Source: Lachnoclostridium sp. An118 (GTDB taxonomy: Bacteria > Bacillota > Clostridia > Lachnospirales > Lachnospiraceae). From it: 64,000 nt of DNA. The position numbers were made by a program, and so were the translations under genes. Location: the NCBI RefSeq assembly GCF_002160985.1, contig NZ_NFLQ01000005.1, forward strand, positions 124,001 to 188,000, written 5' to 3'. The notes beneath the pieces are model-generated. The model searched no databases, had not been told where the DNA came from, and saw nothing but the letters and a program-made list of their open reading frames with translations. How positions within the stretch are numbered: the first letter of the stretch is position 1; every line of letters begins with the position of its first letter. Positions 7,226 through 15,937 of the stretch are shown here, in pieces.

Positions 7226-7933
7226 TCACAAGGTAAATTCTTTCTTCAATTTCTTATATGAAGGCTTACTGGCGAAGAAATCTCTTCTGCGTGCGATCAT
7301 TTCGCACACCATTTTATATGCCGTTTCTTCGGATTTCAGTTCAGGACAAAGATGTTTGATACAATGATCATATAATTCTTCATGCCATTCAATATACAGT
7401 TTTCCTACATAAAAGGAGTCCTTGAGTATCTGAAGAAAACGACCAAAGTATTCTTTTCCCTCCTCAAAATCTCTTTTTAGAAAGCAGAGCATAGCCAATT
7501 CATAGACTTCCCAGAACACTCTGTGTCCCGGCATGTCATTTAGCTGACTTTCCATCTGTTCTTTTGCATAACCCATATCGCGGAAAAGGCGGTATTCCCT
7601 CACTTTTTCCAAGGCAGCTTCAGCAAAGTGTTCCATTTTTTCCTCATAGGCGGCATCATTGCCTCTATACGAAGCATATCCCGCCTTATCTACACGATAA
7701 CCGATATTAAACGCCAGTGTATCGTTTAAGCCTTTACTGGCTTCCCATAAGAAACTGATCCCAACATTCAGATATGAACCTCTGTCATATGCACTGGGCT
7801 GAAATTCTACCTGTATTACAAAATACCCGTTATCATCAATCCATCTTCTGGAAGCCCCCACTCTGAAGAGTCCTTCGGGGGCAAGTATTTTCTTAGCTGC
7901 TGCATTTATGATTTTGTTATGTTGTCCTGGCAT
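7226..7933 (-). CDS. DUF4304-like protein
   Basis: A 235-residue soluble protein starting at ATG 7933, with AGAGGA just upstream; the in-frame ATG at 7960 lacks a site. The N-terminal third (INAAAKKILAPEGLFR, then WIDDNGYFVIQVEFQ) resembles DUF4304. The C-terminal part is alpha-helical and rich in Tyr, Glu and Lys. DUF4304 proteins are of unknown function and often occur among immunity-like genes. It lies 40 bp downstream of the small protein at 7974-8276 in the same orientation. Confidence 0.55.
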   Translation of the reverse strand: MPGQHNKIINAAAKKILAPEGLFRVGASRRWIDDNGYFVIQVEFQPSAYDRGSYLNVGISFLWEASKGLNDTLAFNIGYRVDKAGYASYRGNDAAYEEKMEHFAEAALEKVREYRLFRDMGYAKEQMESQLNDMPGHRVFWEVYELAMLCFLKRDFEEGKEYFGRFLQILKDSFYVGKLYIEWHEELYDHCIKHLCPELKSEETAYKMVCEMIARRRDFFASKPSYKKLKKEFTL

Positions 7934-7973
7934 TTTTCCTCTCAATCGTAATCTCCTCACAGATCAGGAGTTG

Positions 7974-8276
7974 TCAATATAACTCTATTTCCTCTGAGCC
8001 TTCAAATGTGGGTTCAGCAATGTATTCTTTTACGCACCACTGTTTAATATATTGTGCAGCCCTGTGTTCTGCATATTTTGCATTTAGGACCTCTCCATTT
8101 TCATCAAGTTCAAGGTTATTCATAAATATTGCATATACTGTTTCTAATAAACTTGGGCTTTCTTTAAATTCACTAAAATAATCTATTCCTTCTAATAATG
8201 GATAACCCACTGTCCCATTTGCGATCCAATATGAAAATTGTCTAACAGCACCGCTTACCGAATGACTTAACTTCAT
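7974..8276 (-). CDS. uncharacterised 100-residue protein
   Basis: A short acidic soluble protein with strong AGGAGG spaced 4 bases from ATG 8276. No domain recognised. Size, acidity and location next to a DUF4304-like gene and a toxin-antitoxin pair would suit a stand-alone immunity protein, but this is only inference. Confidence 0.6.
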   Translation of the reverse strand: MKLSHSVSGAVRQFSYWIANGTVGYPLLEGIDYFSEFKESPSLLETVYAIFMNNLELDENGEVLNAKYAEHRAAQYIKQWCVKEYIAEPTFEGSEEIELY

Positions 8277-8328
8277 ACATCCTCCTTATAAGGTTAAATG
8301 TTTTTCCAACATAATCGAATTGCCCGTC

Positions 8329-9369
8329 TTACTCTTCCAACAATCTCACGGCCTCTACCAGATATCCAAAGGATCCCAATTTCTGTTTCTTCATATAGCT
8401 GAATTTTTTATACTTGCTCTGTCCAATACTCGCCGCTATGTATTTCTCCGGATTTTCGATTTCCCGGAAGGGCTGTTTCATAAGCAGACAAGCAGCCAGA
8501 TACATCGTCTTGCAGGCCTGGTGAGCGGCAATTTCACCACTGTATCTTTGGTCCATCACATGGCTGTCCAACGCCTGGATGCCTCGAAGATACAGAGGGT
8601 ACTCTTCTTTATCTACACTGCCTTTTCCAATAATACATGCGGCTGCCCGAATCGTGTCACGCAGCACATCTTCCCCTCTCAACTCTAGGCCCCGATACGC
8701 AAGTTCTTCTGCCACTGCTTTGTCATATGTTTTTTTAAGTGCCTCCTGATCAGAGAGGACCTCCGTCAGCGTTGTCACATCATAGAGCTGTTTGATTATT
8801 TCCAGCTCTTTATTGACACCAAGAGGAACGCCCGTGGTATGCGGAGCAAAGGCTGTCAGTTTATCCCCAAGGATACATTCCGGACTGGGGATTGTAACAG
8901 ATACCGGCGCTCCTTCATTCCAGAGCAGGGAACTTTCAATACCTCTCTATATTGTTACCAGGTAGGGACTCTCTGCAAAAACCACATCCAGCAGGATATA
9001 AAATTCTGTATTGCGAAGCGGCGAGTCATACACAAACTTAAAGTGTCTCTTTTCAATATGGTTTTTCCCCAATCGTTTCTGTTCCTCATAGGTTTTAAAC
9101 GGGAAAATCTTTGCCGCTTCCATGATATACCGGTCAATATCCGTTCCCGGCTCTACCAGGATATCTATGTCAGTTGAAAGCCGCCGGGGCTGATCTGTCA
9201 TCAGCATCAGACAACTTCCGCCCTTAAATACAAATGGCATACCTACCTGTGCAATAGCCTCCAACAGTCCAAACGCATATAAGACTCGTTCCAGAAGCCC
9301 AGGATCTTTTTTATATTTACTGCGCAGCTCTCGTATATGCTCTATCTCATAATTTTCTCTTGTCAGCAT
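8329..9369 (-). pseudogene. AbiEii-like nucleotidyltransferase toxin, interrupted by an amber codon
   Basis: A single 347-codon frame is open except for one TAG at 8947-8949 (codon 141). The N-terminal part has the AbiEii-type motif: FVFKGGSCLM, then STDIDILVE with the catalytic Asp-x-Asp. After the TAG the same frame continues (RGIESSLLWNEGAPV, then CILGDKLTAFAPHTTG) through the C-terminal helical domain to the natural end. No frameshift is needed to join the halves. The AbiEi-like antitoxin ends 10 bp upstream. The toxin is probably inactive unless the amber is read through. A sequencing error cannot be excluded. Confidence 0.8.
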
Positions 9370-9379
9370 CTCGTTTCTT

Positions 9380-10120
9380 TTATTCTCCTGGCGTCAGTTG
9401 TACATTCGTTTCCTGACGGATAAATGCTTTCATCTTTGTTTCTACATTGCGCCGCCTTGCATAACGGAACATCTTGGTCGTATCCAGATAATATTTGTGG
9501 AAGGCGTCTTCCATGATGGCCGGATACTCACTTTTTTCAATAAGATAGCCGGTAAACTTGCTTGTAAAGAGATCCACAAGAAGCTTCTCCAGCCGGCTGC
9601 TATGTCCTTCCCGGGGCTTTGGCGCTTCCGAAATCAGTTTTAATACAACAACCGTGTTTTCTTCCCCTTTATGCCGATAATAGTATTCCATCTGAGGTGA
9701 ATAGAGTACATAAGGATATTCCCTATGCAGAGTATCAAACACTGTCTCCTCAAGCATATTTTCCACTTCCACCACAATCAGGTTCTTTGCAATCTGATGG
9801 TTCACAAATTCGTTAAACTGTATCAATTCCCACATCTGGAATTCTACCAGAGGATATTCTTTTGTAATCTTTCTTTCAATGTCCCGGTATTCTTTAGAGT
9901 GAGTGTAACCATATTGGTTCTTCTCTGCCATATCCGACATTCGCTCATATTTTCCCTGTCCAACTGCTATGATCTGATTTTCTTTTTTTAGTTTTTCCAG
10001 GAGCCAATTGATAGAGGATTCCGCATATTCTGGATTTAATGCATGGACTGCTTTCCTGAACTGGCTTTTTGTAAAAGTCTTCCCTGGGAAAAAATTCTTC
10101 AGTACAGTTTCCTGATCCAT
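9380..10120 (-). CDS. AbiEi-like antitoxin (DUF6577-type)
   Basis: A 246-residue cytosolic protein upstream of the AbiEii-like gene, as in type IV toxin-antitoxin operons where the antitoxin comes first and autoregulates. The N-terminal ~60 residues look like a winged helix (KSQFRKAVHALNPE, then INWLLEKLKKENQI and VGQGKYE). The C-terminal part is the larger mixed domain typical of DUF6577 partners. It is intact, with no internal stops. Only 10 bp separate it from the toxin frame. Confidence 0.65.
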   Translation of the reverse strand: MDQETVLKNFFPGKTFTKSQFRKAVHALNPEYAESSINWLLEKLKKENQIIAVGQGKYERMSDMAEKNQYGYTHSKEYRDIERKITKEYPLVEFQMWELIQFNEFVNHQIAKNLIVVEVENMLEETVFDTLHREYPYVLYSPQMEYYYRHKGEENTVVVLKLISEAPKPREGHSSRLEKLLVDLFTSKFTGYLIEKSEYPAIMEDAFHKYYLDTTKMFRYARRRNVETKMKAFIRQETNVQLTPGE

Positions 10121-10210
10121 CTTCTCACCACCGTTATTAATCCGGCAATTTTTATCATTTTTGCCGATTTTATAATGATATTATATGCGATCCGTTCCCC
10201 AAAATCAAGG

Positions 10211-10522
10211 TTAAACTTCCCTCATCGGAAAATACAGATAACTCTTTCCTGTTGCCGGGTCAGTATAGTCGTGAACTGCTCCGACCAGAGGGACACCCTC
10301 CTCCTTCATTTGTCCGAGGGTTTCCTCAAACGCTCCACTATGGTTTTCAACAACTATATACTCATAACCCGGTATTGTCCACTTGGTCCATCCATCAGGA
10401 GCTTCTGCATGGTCCACGCATTCCACTCCCGCCAGATACAAGCCTTTGCCAAATCCCTCACCGTCTGATGTTGAACCCTCTTTTCCAATGACAACAAATC
10501 CGTCCTTTTTCACCTTAACCAT
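10211..10522 (-). CDS. GyrI-like effector-binding domain protein, short form
   Basis: A 103-residue protein starting at ATG 10522 behind GGAGGG. It has family hallmarks KDGFVVIGKEGS at the start and GLYLAGVECVD plus VGAVHDYTDPATGK later. Family members I know are about 150 residues; here the early strand jumps almost directly to the LYLAGVEC region, suggesting an in-frame loss of about 45 residues. Probably a small-molecule-binding protein, possibly no longer functional. It overlaps no neighbour and follows the reductase at 10546. Confidence 0.65.
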   Translation of the reverse strand: MVKVKKDGFVVIGKEGSTSDGEGFGKGLYLAGVECVDHAEAPDGWTKWTIPGYEYIVVENHSGAFEETLGQMKEEGVPLVGAVHDYTDPATGKSYLYFPMREV

Positions 10523-10545
10523 TCTATCCCTCCTCAAATAGCAAT

Positions 10546-11076
10546 TCATCTTTTTATATAGACTAAATCCGTCATACCATCATACGACCGTGTTCTGAGC
10601 AGCCTCAGCTTGATTTCACGGTCAGCCTTTTCAAAAAGCCGAATGCCTGAGCCAAGAATTGTTGGGATAACAGTAATATGATAGCGATCGATCATATCTT
10701 CTCTGACCAACTGCTGGACCAGATTTGCCCCTCCGCATATCCAGATCCCTTTTCCGCTTTCTTCCCGCAGCCTTTTTAGCAGCAGGGTGGGATTCTTACT
10801 GGTAAAGCGGATTTTATCAGAGGATGCTTTGGAACGGTGCGTCACAACATAGGTTGTAAGGTCGTTATAAACCCACTCATTTGGCGAGAGCTCCGTGACA
10901 ATCTGATGGTAGGTATTCCAGCCCATTATCACCGTATCAATATCTTTCACAAATTCAGAATATGCGTCAATGCTCTCATCCCCATTGCCCTGACCGGTCA
11001 GCCAGTCAACACTGCCCTTCCCGTCTGCGATATAGCCATCAAGGCTCATCGCTATGAACAAACTGATTTTTTTCAT
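10546..11076 (-). CDS. dihydrofolate reductase family (RibD C-terminal type) protein
   Basis: A 176-residue cytosolic NADPH-type reductase. The start MKKISLFIAMSLDGYIADGK and GNTY-like WNTYHQIV segment are typical of the RibD-C/DHFR-like family, and the glycine-rich nucleotide loop is IWICGGANLVQQL. AGGAG precedes ATG 11076. These proteins are often annotated as general reductases, and no specific substrate is readable. Confidence 0.82.
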   Translation of the reverse strand: MKKISLFIAMSLDGYIADGKGSVDWLTGQGNGDESIDAYSEFVKDIDTVIMGWNTYHQIVTELSPNEWVYNDLTTYVVTHRSKASSDKIRFTSKNPTLLLKRLREESGKGIWICGGANLVQQLVREDMIDRYHITVIPTILGSGIRLFEKADREIKLRLLRTRSYDGMTDLVYIKR

Positions 11077-11106
11077 GATCTCTCCTATCGCCTCACAGAT
11101 GGAAAA

Positions 11107-11559
11107 TCATCTGTGGATATACATTCTTATCAGATTGGGTCCGTCCTCATCCCGGACCATACATAAAAATTCCCAGCCATACCTCTCATAGAAGGTTGTG
11201 TGGTCTGTGACCAGATAAAGCGGGGTTATCCCCTTAGACTTCATATCCTTCACAACTATGTCAAGTAATCGCCCCGCGATCCCCTGACAGCGATACTCCT
11301 TCTCCGTATACACCGCACATACATTGGGCGTAAGGTCTTTCCTGTCATGAAAATCATTTTCAATGACTCCAAGGCCGCCCACAATTTGTCCGCTGTCCAG
11401 GCAGAGATACCAGCCATATTCGGTTTCATTGTCAAGATAGGCTTCCATACATTCAAGATAAGCTTCCTGCGGCACTCCCCATTTGTCATGGAACCATGCC
11501 GCAGCCTCTTCTTTTAGTTCGGGCTTTTGTCTCAAAGTGACATAGGTATATTCTTTCAT
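11107..11559 (-). CDS. GNAT family N-acetyltransferase
   Basis: A 150-residue GNAT with motif A VYTEKEYRCQGIAGRLLDIV and the C-terminal LVTDHTTFYERYGWEF segment. ATG 11559 is chosen because GGAGGG is 5 bases upstream. Intact, unlike the remnants at 3787, 5037 and 25218. Substrate unknown; the adjacent genes are unrelated one-off accessory genes. Confidence 0.85.
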   Translation of the reverse strand: MKEYTYVTLRQKPELKEEAAAWFHDKWGVPQEAYLECMEAYLDNETEYGWYLCLDSGQIVGGLGVIENDFHDRKDLTPNVCAVYTEKEYRCQGIAGRLLDIVVKDMKSKGITPLYLVTDHTTFYERYGWEFLCMVRDEDGPNLIRMYIHR

Positions 11560-11580
11560 ATCGCCCTCCAAAATTTCGGT

Positions 11581-11967
11581 TTATCTGTTCTGCTTATCGA
11601 TAAATATGGGTTTCTCTCCATCGTCAATCTCAAACCTGTGGCCATCCACTCTTATATACGTGCTGCCTGTCGCAGAGTGCAGATAGGGAATGATATCTCT
11701 GTCATAGTTACAGATCGTATTGATCGCAAAAATATGATGATTGCCGGGATTTGCCATATATTCATCATCTTCATTGCCAGCCATAAATCTCCAGCCGCTG
11801 TCTGGATTTTCCCCGACAGGTTGTTCACGATACATATATCCGACTTTAAAACCTTCCTTCGTTATTTTATCGGATACGATACATCCCTCTCCGTTGGGTT
11901 CATTCCACTCGATCAACTTTTCAACTTCTATTTTAATAAAATCATTTCCCTTGTCAGATGTTCCCAT
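11581..11967 (-). CDS. DUF2185 protein (immunity-type fold)
   Basis: A ~128-residue protein starting at ATG 11967 behind GGAGGG. The core CIVSDKITKEGFKVGYMYRE, then SGWRFMAGNEDDEYM and HHIFAINTICN, matches DUF2185. This domain is often found as a stand-alone immunity protein against polymorphic toxins. No toxin is adjacent. Assignment from memory of the family pattern. Confidence 0.7.
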   Translation of the reverse strand: MGTSDKGNDFIKIEVEKLIEWNEPNGEGCIVSDKITKEGFKVGYMYREQPVGENPDSGWRFMAGNEDDEYMANPGNHHIFAINTICNYDRDIIPYLHSATGSTYIRVDGHRFEIDDGEKPIFIDKQNR

Positions 11968-12007
11968 AACCTGTCCCTCCATGCCATATACTATACTGCT
12001 TGCCGAT

Positions 12008-12565
12008 TTACCGGGAAAATGCCCCGGCTGTCTTCCTGACTGTATTGGCCGTTCTGATCGTCAGTTTTCCGGCAATGTCAGAGCTTGCCGTTTTGGACCA
12101 CCAGTTTGTCTTTTGGTAATCCTTTCGCACAAAGGACCAGAAGACGGCGTTTTTGTAATCCATGACCCTCTCCAGGCCTTCTTTCGGCTCCCCGATCTCA
12201 CGGAGCACATCCGTAAATGTAAGCGGCGGCAGGATAAAAATAAGGTTATCATAGATGTCTTTATTTTCATCGTCCCACCAGTCAGGCGCGTGCTGCAGGA
12301 TGTCCTCCAGCTCCTCACTGGAAATGACAAACACCGGGACTTCAAGCCCAAACTCATCTTGCACCATCCCTTCAATCTGCCCTGCCAGCCTGTCTGTATC
12401 GTCCTCCTCGCTGGAGAAAACCACGTTCCCGCTGTTCAGGTATGTCTTCACTCCCTCAAGTCCCAGCTTTTCAAAGCCTTTCTTCAGCTCTGTCATTGGG
12501 ATCTTGTTTTTGCCGCTTATGTTGATGCCGCGCAGGAATGCGGCAAAGCTTTTCTCCTCTTCCAT
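12008..12565 (-). CDS. DUF1697 family protein
   Basis: A 185-residue cytosolic protein. The N-terminus FAAFLRGINISGKNKIPM and TYLNSGNVVFSSEE are the family signature. The C-terminus KLTIRTANTVRKTAG is also conserved. DUF1697 function is unknown. AAGGAGG precedes ATG 12565. Intact. Confidence 0.85.
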   Translation of the reverse strand: MEEEKSFAAFLRGINISGKNKIPMTELKKGFEKLGLEGVKTYLNSGNVVFSSEEDDTDRLAGQIEGMVQDEFGLEVPVFVISSEELEDILQHAPDWWDDENKDIYDNLIFILPPLTFTDVLREIGEPKEGLERVMDYKNAVFWSFVRKDYQKTNWWSKTASSDIAGKLTIRTANTVRKTAGAFSR

Positions 12566-12593
12566 AAGACACCTCCTTTTTCTCAGTATCCCA

Positions 12594-13294
12594 TCACTTA
12601 TCCGCCCTCACATGGATGCGGCGGAAGGTTTCAAAGCAGGTCCCGTCTGCCTGCAGTGTCCTGTCCAGCATAGCCCTGACAACCTCATCGCGAAACTTTT
12701 CCCTTACTCCCTCGGGAAGAGCCCTGACAAAAGGCACGATGCTGGGCTGGTCTATCCACCTGATCATCTCATCCGCATCGGAGAAAAACCTGTCTCTGTT
12801 GACCTCCGAAATATTACAGGAAGAAAAGCCGAAGGCGGCCACTATCTTTGCGTAATCCTCCCTGGATGGCATATACCAGGGCCACTCAAACTCTTTAAAA
12901 TACTGCCCATACTCTTCGCTTTCCATTTCTTTGCGGATGACATCAAAGAAGTTGGAACAGTTTCCGTCCCCTGCAAAATCCCACAGGAGGTGGCCGCCAT
13001 CTTTTAATGCCCTGAATGAATTTTTAAGGAGTCTGCCGTGGTCCTTGACCCAGTGGAGCGCCGCATTGGAAAAAATGACGTCAAACTCATTTTGAAAATC
13101 CATGTCATTCATATCCATCTGCACAAATGTCAGGTTCGGTTTTGACCTGCTCTGCGCCGCGGCGATCATTCCCGCAGACGCGTCTATTCCCACAACTTTT
13201 CCATCTGGCACCAGCTCTGACAGCTGCCCCACTCCTTCTGGTGCCTGGACGCCTTTTTGTATTTTTCTCCGTCAAATTCAAATGTAGGACTCAT
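12594..13294 (-). pseudogene. class I SAM methyltransferase (trans-aconitate type) with deletion of motif I
   Basis: The true start appears to be ATG 13294 (GGAGGTGAT upstream), giving MSPTFEFDGEKYKKASRHQK. At about 13232 the frame must shift to join QLSELVPDGKVVGIDASAG and the rest (212 codons in the second frame). Compared with the usual order of this family, the segment carrying SAM-binding motif I (DLGCGxG) is absent between the two parts. A deletion of roughly 25-30 codons with loss of frame explains both features. The remaining domain (VIFSNAALHWVKD) is intact in sequence but should not bind SAM normally. Confidence 0.75.
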
Positions 13295-13315
13295 AATACT
13301 GCTATCACCTCCGAC

Positions 13316-13927
13316 TCAAATATGCAGCAGTTCACCATACGGCGAGCTCCCATCCAGAACAGTTCCATAGGTATCCACCCATGCAGGGATGTATCCGCAT
13401 CTTGCCGCCACCATCTGAGAACCTATGTTGGTAACCGAAGCTGAATAAAAGGGAACTACATCCCGCTCCAGGAGCTCACCGGTCAGCTTTGTCACCAGGT
13501 ATGTCCCCATTCCGGAATTTCTGTATTCAGGCAGGACATCCACTCCCACTTCCCACAGGCCCTCCGGTGACACCGGCGCCGCCCCGGATACACCTGTGAT
13601 CATATCGACATTTCTTGCAAGACAGGCAGCTTTCGTGGGCGTATGGCCCCTGTCGTCAAAGGCCAGAGAATTGTCAAATCCCTGCAGACCCCTCAGCGAA
13701 AAAATCTCATCCCTGCTTTTGTTCTCCACCAAGTCCCTCACCCGCCCGGCCAGGTCCTTTGACGTGCAGACAACTACCGTGTCTCTGTACGCCATGATCT
13801 TAATATAGGGCCGGTCAGCTGCCCCATGAACGGTGTAGACGGTGCCTCCCGCACGCAGCCTGGACGGACTGCACCAGTACTCCCTGGCCAGGTATTCCTC
13901 CACTTTGTTCCTTATCATCTCTCTCAA
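13316..13927 (-). CDS. GNAT family N-acetyltransferase
   Basis: A 203-residue protein. The acetyl-CoA motif is WEVGVDVLPEYRNSGMGTYL in the C-terminal half, followed by FYSASVTNIGSQMVAARCGY. The N-terminal ~100 residues are a separate alpha/beta part, as in larger two-part GNATs. It ends 3 bp from the DUF3795 gene upstream, suggesting co-transcription. Substrate unknown. Confidence 0.8.
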   Translation of the reverse strand: MREMIRNKVEEYLAREYWCSPSRLRAGGTVYTVHGAADRPYIKIMAYRDTVVVCTSKDLAGRVRDLVENKSRDEIFSLRGLQGFDNSLAFDDRGHTPTKAACLARNVDMITGVSGAAPVSPEGLWEVGVDVLPEYRNSGMGTYLVTKLTGELLERDVVPFYSASVTNIGSQMVAARCGYIPAWVDTYGTVLDGSSPYGELLHI

Positions 13928-13930
13928 AAT

Positions 13931-14305
13931 TTACCGCTCTCCCGTTTTAATAAAATGGATCAGCTCTTCCACGTCCTCAAAGTCATCGTAATCCCCGAGT
14001 ATGCCTTCCCGGTGGTACACAATCCCGTTTTTTTCATTTCGCTCAAGGCAGTCCAGCAATTCTTCCATGCCGTATCGCCTGATGAACAGCGTAAAACCAT
14101 AGGGCTTGATTTTTCCAAGCAGTCCCTTTTTGCAGTCCAGGTCACACTCAGAGCAGTGAGAAACACGCTTCTCCAAAGTGCATTTCCTGTTCTCACACCA
14201 GTCCTTATCCGGACACTCTCCTGAATTGCAGCCGTGGCAGCTCGTATTCTCCCCGCAAAGACAGCAGGCAAGGCCGCATCTTGCTATTCCCAGTTCCCGT
14301 TTCAT
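13931..14305 (-). CDS. DUF3795 cysteine-rich protein
   Basis: A 124-residue protein with CGLACCLCGENTSCHGC, then CPDKDWCENRKC and HCSECDLDC, an N-terminal metal-ligand-like Cys cluster followed by a helical C-terminus. Shorter than the relative at 3215-3766. It overlaps the truncated DUF3795 at 14302 by 4 bp (ATGA), so the two are probably translated together. Confidence 0.78.
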   Translation of the reverse strand: MKRELGIARCGLACCLCGENTSCHGCNSGECPDKDWCENRKCTLEKRVSHCSECDLDCKKGLLGKIKPYGFTLFIRRYGMEELLDCLERNEKNGIVYHREGILGDYDDFEDVEELIHFIKTGER

Positions 14306-14586
14306 ATCCTGTTTCTCCTGTCTCTTTTTTCCAGTTCTTTCCTCATGCAGACAGAGTCCGGCAGGTCCCTGATCAGTTTTTTCGCCTTTTCCTGTGCTGC
14401 ATTATTCAATCTCTCGTAAACGTAGTTTCCGGCTTTCCAGTTATCCAGGTTGCGAAGTCTTGCTCCGCTATCGCCATGCTCCGGGTCATCGAACAGCTCT
14501 CTCAGCTTTTGGCAGGGCATATTCGGGCATTCCCCGCAGTGTTCCATCCCCTTCTCTTTCCACAGCACTCGATCATTCTCCGCCAT
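14302..14586 (-). pseudogene. DUF3795 C-terminal fragment
   Basis: About 94 codons encoding only the second half of a DUF3795 protein (WKEKGMEHCGECPNMPC, then a helical tail). The N-terminal Cys cluster is missing. The first codons lie inside the 3' end of the MGMT-like gene in another frame, consistent with a deletion that fused the two genes' ends. It could still be made as a short protein. Classed as a remnant. Confidence 0.55.
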
Positions 14587-15076
14587 CTTCCGGCGCCTGG
14601 TTAAGGTCAAAGAGGACCTTCTCATAGTCCTTCACATAGTATCTGATGTTCTTTCTTCCCCTCTCGACAATGGTATGCCCCTCCGCTTCCAGCTTCTCTT
14701 TCTGGGCATCAATGCCTCCGGGATATTTTGCGTTCAGCTCCCCATTTGCCTTCAGGGTCCGCCAGTAAGGTGTCTTGTCTTCATGGCGCTGATGGCTGGC
14801 CCAGGCTGCGATGGACACGAAGATCCCGGCTGTGATGGGATCCGTAAAGTCAGCGTTGTTCTTTCCTGCCAGGTAATCCCTGACAGCACCGACCGTGATG
14901 ACTTTTCCAAAGGGAACCTTCTTCATGATCTCGTCATAGGTGACCGGAGGCGCAAAATACATCCTCTCCCCGCCGTATTTCTTTATGGTGGCTTCATCCG
15001 TGACGATATGCATTTTGGGCATATCCGTTTCCCTGTGCAGCATTGCGTTGAAATCCTTCTTCTCCTCATTTGCCAT
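14573..15076 (-). CDS. MGMT-family alkyltransferase-like protein lacking the acceptor cysteine
   Basis: A 167-residue protein with the DNA-binding wing of O6-alkylguanine transferases (KVITVGAVRDYLAGKNN) and the segment TPYWRTLKANGEL at the position of the PCHR active site. Cys is absent, so it should bind alkylated DNA without transferring the alkyl group, as alkyltransferase-like (ATL) proteins do. ATG 15076 is chosen, with GGAGG upstream. A GTG three codons earlier is weaker. Confidence 0.75.
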   Translation of the reverse strand: MANEEKKDFNAMLHRETDMPKMHIVTDEATIKKYGGERMYFAPPVTYDEIMKKVPFGKVITVGAVRDYLAGKNNADFTDPITAGIFVSIAAWASHQRHEDKTPYWRTLKANGELNAKYPGGIDAQKEKLEAEGHTIVERGRKNIRYYVKDYEKVLFDLNQAPEDGGE

Positions 15077-15349
15077 GTCTCCCACCTCCTGCCCTCATTA
15101 TATAAAAGCACACTCTGTCATGCAATGAGGCGGTCTTAAGATTTCTTTAATTTTATCTGCTTCCTATTGTCAGGGTGCTTTATGTCAGGTGTAATGTAAA
15201 CCATTCAACGGGAAATTCTTTTTCCCCTGTGTCATTGCAAAATGACATTCTTTTACTCAAGCGGCGGGTTCCGCCCTACATTCCCTTTTATATGAGCTCA
15301 TAAAAGGTTGCAGCTTTCGGTTTTTATGTCTATAATGGAGGTGTAGCAT

Positions 15350-15928
15350 TTGAAAATGGATTTGATCAACACAGAAGAATATCCCCAAGCTGACAGACAG
15401 TACAAGGACCGGCTGTTCCGCTTTATTTTCCAGCGGCCCGCCGACCTTCTGGACCTGTACAACGCCGTCAACGGGACGGACTACTCAGACCCCGGCGCCC
15501 TGGAGTGCGAGACCGTGATGCTGAATATCAACTACGGGCACAACAGGGCTTTGATGGAGAAGTGCCGCCGTCTGAAGGAGTACGCCATCTTCGTAGCCAC
15601 AGTCCGGGAGAACCTGGAGCGTCCGCTTCCCCTCAGGGAGGCAGTGGCAGAGGCGGTGGATACATGCATTGAAAACAATGCGCTGAGGGATATCCTGTTG
15701 GAGCAAAAAGCGGAGGTGATCCAGATGGTTCTGGAGACATTTGACCAGGAGAAATATGAAAAGGCCATGCACCAGGAGGGGTACGAAGACGGCTACCAGG
15801 ATGGCAGAAGAGACCTGCTCCGGGAACTGATCCAGAAGAAGCTGGCAAAGGGCAGATCCATAGAGGCCATTGCCGGGGAGCTGGAGGTGGCCCCTGAGAC
15901 AGTGCAGGAGCTGGCAAAACAGACGTAA
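15350..15928 (+). CDS. Rpn-family (PD-(D/E)XK) nuclease/transposase-like protein with internal deletion
   Basis: A 192-residue protein, starting at TTG 15350 with GGAGGT 7 bases upstream; ATG 15356 is possible. The N-terminus (YKDRLFRFIFQRPADLLDLY, then NAVNGTDY) and the C-terminal two thirds (TVMLNINYGHNRALMEKC, then YEDGYQDGRRDLLREL) are typical of these proteins. In complete relatives I know, about 90 residues carrying the nuclease core separate the two blocks; here they are fused in frame. It is therefore probably catalytically dead. The tail repeats YEDGYQDG-type turns and ends in a small helix-turn-helix-like segment. Confidence 0.7.
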   Translation: MKMDLINTEEYPQADRQYKDRLFRFIFQRPADLLDLYNAVNGTDYSDPGALECETVMLNINYGHNRALMEKCRRLKEYAIFVATVRENLERPLPLREAVAEAVDTCIENNALRDILLEQKAEVIQMVLETFDQEKYEKAMHQEGYEDGYQDGRRDLLRELIQKKLAKGRSIEAIAGELEVAPETVQELAKQT

Positions 15929-15937
15929 GATATGACT

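Noticed and set aside
15308-15336. TTGCAG and TATAAT 17 bp apart as the Rpn-like promoter
   Set aside because: The transcript would begin at or after the Shine-Dalgarno, so this cannot be the promoter for that start codon.
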